64,000 nucleotides of DNA from Metaphire vulgaris (lineage: Eukaryota; Annelida; Clitellata; Crassiclitellata; Megascolecidae): contig CM030850.1 in the NCBI GenBank assembly GCA_018105865.1, forward strand, positions 13,854,467 to 13,918,466, written 5' to 3'. Made by a program: the position numbers and the translations under genes. Under the pieces are notes generated by a model. It did not search any database. It was not told the DNA's origin and saw nothing but the letters and a program-made list of their open reading frames with translations. Positions 23,573 through 64,000 of this stretch are shown here, piece by piece. Each line of letters begins with the position of its first letter. Position 1 is the stretch's first letter.

Positions 23573-24174
23573 AATGAATTTCTAATTGTTTCATTGTGCT
23601 AAACAAATCCGTTGATTAAGTTAGCAATAGGGTGAAGCTGTTCCCTTGTTATGGATTGAATGGACCACTGAGGGGAGGGGTGTCTGTAAGCAGTTACCAG
23701 GAATTACCTCTTCCCCTAGAGATGCCACCCTGGTTTCACCACAAGTAGTTTGAATAATTTGAGTATCACTCATGGTAGCCAGACAAGGCAGCTTTGTGTG
23801 CTGAACCACTTCACAGTAAAACTCAGTTTTTGCCATGGCCTGTCAGTCAACTGTAATGTCATCTGGCTGTCCATCCTGACAGTCTGGAGTGGCCCTTGTT
23901 TCTTATACAATATAGGATTTGGTGTACCAACATGTGATGTTTCTGTGCATTATGAAGCAGTGATATTGAAGTTGACGAGTGGATTGGATTGGAACTGACA
24001 TCAGGTTCTTACTTGATGTTAACCCTCGAGTTACCAATGCATCATTATCCACTATTAGCCCAGGGAAATTTTTTAAAGTCTCAAATGCTTGCACATGATT
24101 TTCAGAGCTGTTTGAACACAAATTTCGCAATCATGTTAGAAGGCACAGATTTGGCACCAGTTTGGTAACAGCAT

Positions 24175-24350
24175 TAGGCTGCAAGGGTATAATGCAGGTC
24201 CAGAGAAAGCAGTGGCAGTCTTCTCTAGATTACTGGTGTAAGCCATCTGCATAGCTGCTTGCCCAGTGCACAGAGATCAGTGCTGGACCCAATGCTCCTT
24301 TGAGTATGGGACATTTGCCTTTACCCTTATACAGCAGCAATTGGTCATTT
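24175..24350 (+). mobile_element. SINE fragment (shared 5S/tRNA SINE body)
   Basis: AGGCTGCAAGGGTATAATGC...CTAGATTACTGGTGTAAGCC...CTGCTTGCCCAGTGCACAGAGATCAG...TTTACCCTT follows the body found at 16965-17214 plus 18062-18180. The head is missing. Confidence 0.6.
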
Positions 24351-24359
24351 TCAGTGTGT

Positions 24360-25874
24360 CAGCCTCCGATCTTGATTAGTGGCTCATGCCCGACAATGCT
24401 ACAGGAGGCAGTGATTGTCCTGGGGTGTAATTTGCTTCAGCCAGATGTTTTTGTATGAACAATTCTACCTAATTTTTGATTTGCTGGGGTTTAGAGCATT
24501 TGTTCCTTCCATGCTGGTGGCAGATGATCCCCCCCGTCAGTGTCGTTTTGGGGGTTAAGCCCCCTTGGTTGCCTTGTTTATTGCACAGTATTGTTCTGTG
24601 GATGGAGGGGCACCAAAATTGGGTTTAAGGTAGTAAAAAAAAAAAAAGAAGCAAAGAAAAATATCAATATCATTGTATGTGCTCCTATACCTATATAATT
24701 CACTTAATCAAATGAAATAGTCTTTGTTTTATATTTATATATATTATTTATATTTATATAATATATATTATGATATATATATTTATATATATTATATTTA
24801 TCTTTGTTTTATACTTTTATATTTCAAATAAAATAATAGTTGACAACCTTTTTTGCTTGTCAGAATTTTCCAAAGTTGGAATCATGGGAACCATAACCCC
24901 TCCCCTTTGGGAAATCCTGGCTATAGCCACTGTCTCTGTGGGTCAGAAATGTTTTAATTTTAGCAGACCAGTTTTAGCCATCCAACCCTGACTGCTGTTT
25001 TTAGACAAATCAAATCAGCAAATTCACCTATGAGTTTTAACTCCAGGTCTTATTCAATTTTTGTCTTGCTCTGCATCTGGTTCCATGATTGGTAGATTTT
25101 GTTTATGAGCTTTAACATGAGCCCTCCTCATCATGTGATTGGCATAATTGTTTTGCTTAAGAGAATGACCAGACCAGAATACATATTCTGCTTTTCTTGT
25201 CTGTATCTTAAATTATCCCTATATAGCCTTCATGTCTTGAAGGCATTGATCTTTCTCCACGTCTCTCTCTCTTCATATTGTTCACCTTATGCTGCCTACG
25301 TCATCCCTAGCATCATGCACCAATTCAGTAACTGGATCTTCGGGCCTCATGGTGGTCATGTTTTTTAAAAAGATTCTCTTCAAATTGCCCCTGCTTTCTG
25401 TAGAGTTCTGTGATATTTTGTCCAAAGGACTTTGCTTCATCCACCAGTTTTTAAATTACATTTATAGGTTCTGCCCGTGTTTAATACAACTTATTTTCTG
25501 TGAGGGAATTGCAATTCCCTGTGGATTTTGACCAGTCTTTCCATCTTCAATCGCATGAATATTCAAGGTCTCTTTTTACCTACTCGTTGGATATAATAAC
25601 CCTGCCTGGCTGACAGGCTGTACAGCTATGTCAAATTTACCGATAGATCAAGCAATTAAGAATAAGCAGCTATTGTGGTACTACTTTTTGAGAGTACCAT
25701 ATATGTATATATTCACAAGATTTTACTGTACTTACTTGCTTACTTAATAGATAAAGGTTTTTCAATGTTTGCATTGATCTCTAGCCTAGTCACACTTTGT
25801 ACTGTCCATTGTAGACAATTGGAGAAAGTATCTTTTCCTAACAAATGAACAATGTCCTTGACATATACACTATG

Positions 25875-25877
<3 letters not shown>
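24360..25877. other. AT-rich spacer with mobile debris
   Basis: No gene supported. Near 24720-24840 the sequence is AT-microsatellite-like, and a TTTTTTGCTTGTCAG motif lies at 24849-24863. Confidence 0.4.

Positions 25878-25925
<48 letters not shown>
25878..25925. repeat. (TA)n array
   Basis: Pure TA array directly before the element at 25926; it resumes briefly after 26266. Confidence 0.9.
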
Positions 25926-25928
<3 letters not shown>

Positions 25929-26265
25929 GACTGGTAGCGATTAAAATTTTCTTGTTCGATTAATTGGAAAAATTTTTAGTCGATTAATTTCGAATAAAAT
26001 AATTGCATATCGCTTTTTGCTGATCTCTTTGCATTGTCTACTTTGCCATCTGCAGTTAGCTTAAAAACAAAACAAAAGTGCTTGCTCATCTCTCCCCTTA
26101 AATGCTTAACTGCAGCATTGCTTTCATTTCGCCAATAGGTATTCACGTAAATAAGTTACAAAAATATTAAAATTTAATCGAAAGATTAATCGATCAAAGA
26201 AATTTTAATCAATTAAAAATTTTAACGATTATTCGATTAACTAATCGTTAATATCCGCAGCCCTA
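25926..26265. mobile_element. hAT-like MITE inserted in a TA array
   Basis: It starts TAGGACTGGTAGCGATTAA and ends ACTAATCGTTAATATCCGCAGCCCTA, giving imperfect inverted ends with repeated TCGATTAA/TTAATCGA words inside. Both flanks are TA repeat. No coding capacity. Confidence 0.7.
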
Positions 26266-29160
26266 ATATATATATATGCTTTATTTTTGACCTGATTTTT
26301 TAAGAGTACTGGTTTATTTCTGGCATTTTCCAGTTCCACTCTTCTGCAGTGTTATGCTGCTTTGTTGTGATGCTGTACAATGTTTTCACATCGTGAACCA
26401 TTCCCCAGTTCACTGTAGCACATCACATCCTCATCCATCAATGTGTTTTTGCCACTGCCCCCAGTCCAGTAGGTCTCATTCTGCATGCTAATGTACAATT
26501 TGCCTCTGGTCTTGTCTGATGTCTGTGTCCGTGTTATGCCCAGATTGTGAACTTGTCCGGTTCATGGACCTGGCAAGGATTTGCCGGCCAGCCTGCAAGT
26601 TGATTTTGCTGAATATATATATATTATTACTCTTTGATTGTTTCCTAAGGATGAATATACGAGATTTAATTTATATTGAAATATAGGTCACAAGTTAAGA
26701 AAGGTTCTTGTGAAAATCAATTGCTTTGGTTAATTGAGGGATTTGAGGGACTTCAATACCCTGCAGATTCATGAATTTGCAATTTGGAGTGTAACATGCA
26801 TTGTTTAGACGCCATGTAATGTAATTAAGTTTTTTGTCCTGTTCTTTCCTCTGATTTTGTTGTGACATTGCTGGCATCTGTATGTTGCTTTCCCCCATAT
26901 CTCATATTGGGAGTTCTCCACATTAATGTTGTCTGTCTTGTTGACTTGTATGGGCCTCTTGGCTCAAGTTGCCATTGTCATCTTAAGTAATTTCAAACTT
27001 TAAATCAGCTTCACACATTTGTCTTTTGAGGTATGAATTTTCGAAGCACTTTAGGTATTTACACGTGGAATTCTCTTAATAAATTTGCACAATCTTTGAA
27101 TGATTACAGTAACTATTTACTGGTATTATTTACTGTCTGTTATTTGAAATTAATATCAAGATAAATATTTGGATGAGCTGTCATTTTTTTCTGACATGTC
27201 ATTTTGATGACACCAGAAACTTTGTAACCTAGACTCATCAATTTTTCTCGTGACAACTCATGGTCTGCCTCTTCTTCTGATCCGTTATTTTGGCCTACTG
27301 CATCTCTTGCCGCCATCAAAAACTCCACAGCACTCTTTCCTGAAATGCTCGAGTACCCAATTATTTCCAATTGAAAGTAATCATAGTGGGAGCACTTCTG
27401 AGTGCTTTGTTACATTACCATACATTACACGCTGTACAGTGTACATGCAGTTTGCTTCATATTTAATTTCTCCGATACGCACTGCCAAATTTTCCAGTTT
27501 TGGAAAGCTGCTGCACGGGTGATATGTGTAGAAATTGATTGCCAATCGGATTAGCAATCTATTCTGATGGATCTCTGCAGTATGACCTTATGCGCTCTGT
27601 CCGTATGCCGTCATGGCAATTTTCATTTCCGACCGCCACCAGCTCATTCGTTGAACGCCATTAATCGAGCGGAATCAAAATGAACATGTCAGAATACATC
27701 AGTCCGGAGTGTTGCCATTATTAGTTTGTAATTTAAATTCTGCAATTGCGTCTTGTTTTTATGCCGATCGATCGTTTGCGGTAAAACTTGTTTATCCCCA
27801 TGATTATTTCTAGTAAATTTGTATATCTCGACTGGGAGTGTTTTAGTATTTTCACATGATGTTCTGAAATACTTAACCTATCATTGGCAATGACTGTTCT
27901 ATTACTGACAAAATTTTTAAACCCTTCAATATAATAATTATAATGCTTAGCACAGACAAGACAAACGTGATCTGATTTTCAAATGATATGCAGAAAGTAC
28001 CCCAGTATGAAAAAAGAACCCATTTGCAGCCCATCTTGTATATCTTTTATTCAAAGTTTTGAATGCCAAAATTGTAGAACTTTTGTGTGATCGCTCGATT
28101 AAGATCTAAGAGTGTTAAAAACTGCATAATTGTCAATTGTACAACAGATCTGATTTCAGACTTAAATGGATGGTATCAGTAATGGGACACCGATCCATTT
28201 TCATCCTTCGATCTCTACAAATGGAAAAAGATGTGGTTTTCCAAAAAAGCTTTAAAATCAGACTTTGAGGCTGCAGATGAAGAAATGGGCATGACTCTCT
28301 AAGTTTGAGGTGCGATCATTCTTGATCACATGAAGATGTGAAACTGACATCATAAAATACTTTTATCAATTCTGTATACTATACATATCTCAGACATGTC
28401 CAATACAACTTCACACTTGAGGCTCTGATATGGTGTGGATCTGACATCGCTGTCACTTTTCTTTGAATAGTTCTCAGAATTGAGCCACTGCAACTTCTTG
28501 CATTGGAATTTTATTAAAGTCTCCATCATTATAGTCCCCAGTCTGTTCACTGTGCACTGATTCACACGGTAGGTAATCCAGTCATCAGAATTCTGCCATA
28601 TATCATCTATGCTCATATTGAAGCAGGATGATATGGCATTTTCCTTTTCAGTGCAAAATGATTTGGCATTTCCTTTTCACTGCAAACACGAAGTTCTTAG
28701 ATATTATAGAACCCGTACACTGGCGAATCTTCTGCAGATTTTTGCCATAAATCAGGATGTCTTTAGTACGATCAACAATTCATACATGTCCATGTATATG
28801 CTTTAAAATTCAACCTGTGAATTTCAAACTGAGGCTTATAGTTCACAGTAGACAAAAGCGAGAATAAATCAAAGAAATGGAGTTTAGATTCTGCTACTGA
28901 AGTTCATTCACAATCAATGGGATCTGCTGTCTGCCTTTTACGACCAGTTTTACGGTCTAAGGAAATTGATTGCCACGAAACACAAGAAAGTACATTGACC
29001 CATACTCATATCTCAAAAATTTCAGGGAACTACAGATTTACAGAACTACAGAACATTACCGAATCACTTCAAAGATTAAGACTAACTTCCTATATAGAAA
29101 GGAGCAATGTTGTCTATTTCAAAAATCATAATAAGTTTGTTCATGGTTACTGTTTTTGAT
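26266..29160. other. Long AT-rich spacer, no supported gene
   Basis: Short minus-strand frames at 26695-26898, 27140-27370 and 28350-28616 have fairly protein-like composition, but no domain is recognisable and no consistent exon chain could be built. I leave the region unassigned. Confidence 0.35.
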
Positions 29161-29230
29161 CTCGTTCATGTCCTGGTTGTCCAACATGAATCGCGGTCCT
29201 TGTTGGTCTGGGCGATGACCGACTGCAGAA

Positions 29231-29578
29231 ATGAACTGGTTAAGAGGAATAGCAGGAGTCAGCAGAAGACAAAGAATAAGAAATGAAATGATCAGAGAAA
29301 AGACAGAGCAAAAAGAAACGATACTCGAATCAATACAGAAACGAAGACTGAAATGGTTTGGTCATGTTGAAAGAATGAAGGAAGAAAGACTACCAAAGAA
29401 AGCACTATGCAACTATGTTGAAGGGAAAAGGAGAAAAAGAAGACCAAGAAAAACATGGATAGAAAACTTAAAAGAGGATGCAGAAGAAATGCAAATGAAC
29501 TTCATTCAAATGAACAGGGCAGCAAGAGACAGACAGAAGTGGAAGGAACTCATTCAAACCCATTGTCCAACCCATTAG
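29231..29578 (+). mobile_element. Non-LTR retrotransposon relic, C-terminal end of the reverse transcriptase ORF
   Basis: The open frame has RRLKWFGHVERM, KRRKRRPRKTW and RDRQKWKEL, a conserved tail of many endonuclease/reverse-transcriptase polyproteins. The catalytic domains are absent. It is a 5'-truncated LINE copy, followed by a GAAA-rich 3' stretch. Confidence 0.75.
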
Positions 29579-29754
29579 GGAACGACGGAAGGAAAGAAAG
29601 AAAGAAAGAAAGAAGAACTGTTTTGGATATAGAATTTTCAGTCTGTGCTGAACTGGTCTGCACCTAACTGGCATAACTGAATTGTTGAGTAACCATACTG
29701 TAACAACAACATTGGGTTAAATCGACTTAAACAAAGTATGAAATCTTATAGTAA

Positions 29755-29950
29755 GTAAAATCCTTCCCGAGCTCTCAAGGCTCCTAGTGCGGTGCTGATC
29801 TCCGTTCAGGCGACTGGTGCAGATTACATGATATGGGGTCAATGCACCTGTTTACTCCGCGGGTTAATACGCTTACTCAGTTGCCACCGCCATCTGGCGA
29901 ATGAAAGCTGAGTCAAACTTTAAGGCTCCTGAAATCATACACTGACCTTC
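29755..29950 (-). mobile_element. SINE fragment, reverse orientation
   Basis: GAGCTCTCAAGGCTCCTAGTGCGGTGCTGATCTC...TTGCCACCGCCATCTGGCGAATGAAAGCTGAGTC...GGCTCCTG matches the reverse strand of the tRNA-headed SINE body. It is a diverged or 5'-truncated copy. Confidence 0.55.
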
Positions 29951-30427
29951 AATTATATATTTTATTTTCATTCATCCAAATCTGTTGAATTAAACAAACT
30001 GATAAATGCCACAACCCTCATCATTCTACCTTCAGCCTGTCATGTCATTTCAGTCTTTTGAACCTATTTTTTCATCCATTGTTCAGAATCTTTGGTTGTA
30101 TACTTTTGCACACCGCTCCAAAACCCTGAAACTAAATTTTTGCAGGATGTTATCTGAATCACAATCAAATACACAAGTTTGAATTTGTGGCTCCTCAAAA
30201 CAATGCAACATTTCCTCTGGTCTTTAGAACTAAGCTTAAAACCTTCATCTTCCAGAAAACAGCCACCATGGTATTTACATTATAAATACTGTAGAGAATA
30301 CAGATACAAAGGATTTTACTTAGTTACTTGCAGAAACAATTTTCAGATGTTTTATGTTCTCAATGTTGCATGAGTTCTCTAGTTGTCAAATATTATCTGC
30401 TGAAGTTTCTGGTGTTTTGCAGCATTG

Positions 30428-30429
30428 TC

Positions 30430-30501
<72 letters not shown>

Positions 30502-30502
30502 C
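30428..30502. repeat. (TTA)n microsatellite
   Basis: Pure TTA array. It abuts an unclassified 460-bp block (30503-30966) and may be the tail of a reverse-orientation retroposon. Confidence 0.9.
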
Positions 30503-30966
30503 GCGCTGGGGTACAACGGCGTAGAGGCGCGAACCCCCGGGTGGCGGATGGGGGGAAGTCCTGGGCTGGAAAACCTCCTGGGATTGCACCGAATAATATG
30601 GAATAAGGTGCCGTGGACCAACTGTACCAGAAGACAACGGCAGGAATGGTGGATGTATTCAACTGACGAGTATGGAAGAACAGCATCACTGGCGGAAGAT
30701 CTTCGTACGCTGTCGTGCCAGCAGAGGGCGCGTGTCCAACTATATGGGACATTGCGGCCAGCTCAATATACCGAGAAGTCCTGACCAGTGCTCGGCGAAA
30801 ACAGTGTCATGGAAGGACACAAGACGGGAACAGGAGGCGGATCAACATTCTGTGTCTCGCTATTGCCACTGAAGAGCTGGCAGAGGGCAAGATGGTGACA
30901 ATGCCTCTTGGAAATGTTTTGTGCCCAGCTATTGCCACCAATGGGTTGGCAGAAAGCAATGAGGAT
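30503..30966. other. Unclassified block bounded by triplet arrays
   Basis: Moderately GC-rich sequence between (TTA)n at 30428-30502 and (GAT)(TTA)n at 30962-31010. It contains two diverged copies of a short segment (GCTATTGCCACTGAAGAGCTGGCAGAG and GCTATTGCCACCAATGGGTTGGCAGAA). No coding domain is recognised; retroposon debris is the likeliest reading. Confidence 0.35.
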
Positions 30967-30976
30967 GATGATGATG

Positions 30977-31008
<32 letters not shown>

Positions 31009-31244
31009 TAGAAAGATGCTCGCTTCGCTCGCAGTGCAGAATAATACTAATCCAATACCTATACCTAATACCCAATCATTGAATTCATGCTGAACAACAT
31101 TTCAATGATCGCCACCTAGCCAAGCTCTGCGCCACATAATAATTAGGCCTATGTACGTTAAAATCACGCAACTGTGGCCATTTGTGACGCTGTACAAGTA
31201 TTTTTTGTGTACGTTAAAATGTACGTTGCAACTACCTCAGGCTG

Positions 31245-31364
31245 CGAACAATTGTTACCAATAGCAACGTCGTCGCACGCCCAGCCCTCTGACGCTGCAA
31301 TGACTCGACTAAACCGTGTTAAACTACGATTCTACGAACAATTGTTACCAATAGCAACGTCGTC
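31245..31364. promoter_or_regulatory. Duplicated X-box/CCAAT-like element
   Basis: A 30-bp segment centred on GTTACCAATAGCAAC occurs identically at 31245-31274 and 31335-31364, exactly 90 bp apart. The core fits the RFX X-box half-sites GTNRCC and RGYAAC with a 3-base spacer, and also contains CCAAT. It lies 600-730 bp upstream of the scaffold-gene start codon. Regulatory function is inference. Confidence 0.4.
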
Positions 31365-31372
31365 TTGAACAT

Positions 31373-31499
31373 CGCCCACCAACGCATCGCGCGACGTAAG
31401 ACTAAACCGTCTACCAATAGTCAACGCTCGCCCACCAACGCATCGCGACGTAAGGACTAAACGGTCTAAACCGTCTACCAATAGTCAACCAATCAGAAC
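31373..31499. repeat. Tandem duplication with CCAAT boxes
   Basis: CGCCCACCAACGCATCGCG...CTAAACCGTCTACCAATAGTCAAC occurs at 31373-31425 and again at 31429-31489, followed by AACCAATCAG. Three CCAAT-type boxes result. It is possibly promoter-proximal for the gene that starts at 31972. Confidence 0.5.
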
Positions 31500-31549
31500 G
31501 CTTGAAGGTAACAGGCAGACATACAGATAAGGATCTTAATATGATAGAT

Positions 31550-31557
31550 TGTTATTG

Positions 31558-31605
<48 letters not shown>

Positions 31606-31676
31606 GTTATTTGTATCATTATTATTATTATTATTATTATTATTACTGGTATTATTATTATTATTATTATTATTTA
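31550..31676. repeat. (TTA)n microsatellites
   Basis: Three TTA runs interrupted by GTTATTTG and CTGG. Poly-leucine frames are artefacts. Confidence 0.9.
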
Positions 31677-31971
31677 TTGCACAATGAGAAATTTGGATGA
31701 CTGTTCATTTTAAGATTTTTCATTTCATTTTGAGATGGCCATTGGCTGCACTACTATTTTGAACTTTATGTGTGATTTTAAGCCTATGCATTTCCACTTC
31801 ACATGTACCCGGTACATGGACAGTTGCTCGAGTGTGCAGTGATCATGTACGTTGGACTTTGCGCAAGACTTGGTCACCTGATATATTGCAATCAATTATT
31901 TATACGCGCTGCATAGATCCTGTTGATCCTGTTGCTACGCACGGCGATCCCTCAAAGTCCGCGCAGACCAG

Positions 31972-63505
<31,534 letters not shown>

Positions 63506-64000
63506 AAGTACGGTAACCAAGCAATTTTGGCTCCAATATTTGCTCATAGATCAGAGATTGACTGTAGGTCGTGGTATAAATTTTGTGTCATTGTTCAATC
63601 ATCTGCAGTTGTATTATTTTAAAAAATAATTTGGCTTAAAACTCAGTTCAATTGTTCTGCTGCTTATGATAGTTCCAAGTACTTATGTTGCATACAAGAT
63701 CAATTGGCATTCTTGTGTACACCTGATCAGCGGCTTCTATCCCCCTTGCAGCCGGGCTCAATTCCCAAAAAAAAAAATACAAATTTCCCCTCAAATTACA
63801 AATTCCCCTGCTAATTTTCTCCTTTAGACTTAGTATTATATTCAGATGTTTATTCTTTGTGTTAGGCATAGCTATCATGTACCATTGATTACGTCACGGT
63901 CAGTGTTATTTTGAATCCAGTAGCGTCATTTTACACTTTTCTAGGGGCGAGATAATTTGTTGGCAAATTTTGGTTTTTTTTGCACATTTTAGACTTTTTT
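63506..64000 (+). other. Sequence after the last scaffold exon
   Basis: AT-rich; either 3' UTR or intron. No AATAAA with convincing context and no further exon is recognised before the window ends. Confidence 0.4.

Overview
The window is animal genomic DNA: multi-exon genes with GT-AG introns, long microsatellites and dense transposon debris. The palindrome TAGGCCTA/AGGCCT recurs more than ten times in noncoding DNA. It is familiar from echinoderm and other ambulacrarian genomes. Together with a large Toll-like receptor of the multiple-cysteine-cluster type, this suggests an echinoderm or close relative; that placement is inference, not proof.

Layout. 1-12.8 kb is a transposon graveyard. Its centrepiece is a complete PIF/Harbinger element (3588-7925) with long terminal inverted repeats and a TAA target duplication. 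It carries an intact MADF-BESS gene (+) and a decayed Harbinger transposase gene (-) whose exons interleave. Around it lie several hAT-type MITEs, many with 8-bp target duplications that can be read directly. 12.8-16.5 kb holds an intronless Toll-like receptor with one reading-frame break. 16.5-31 kb has no gene I can support: SINEs (5S-headed and tRNA-headed with a shared body), MITEs, simple repeats and AT-rich DNA.

From 31,972 to at least 63,505 one + strand gene of about 17 exons encodes a Piccolo/Fife/RIM-type presynaptic active-zone scaffold: N-terminal helix, eight-cysteine zinc finger, two long low-complexity and coiled-coil exons, a PDZ domain split over two exons, and a C2A domain split over two exons. 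Its introns hold LINE relics, tRNA-type SINEs, ATT-tailed retroposons, two 76-bp fold-back MITEs, a hAT MITE 16 bp from a splice acceptor, and a young antisense Ty3/gypsy-type LTR retrotransposon (50650-55755). That element has 979-bp LTRs about 99.5% identical and an open Gag-protease-integrase-tail frame, but no reverse transcriptase.

The two host genes are functionally separate (innate immune receptor; synaptic vesicle release scaffold). Each has one apparent single-base frame break, which could be mutation or uncorrected assembly error. Exon boundaries were placed by hand from splice motifs, phase and family similarity; those of exons 5, 10 and 11 are uncertain.
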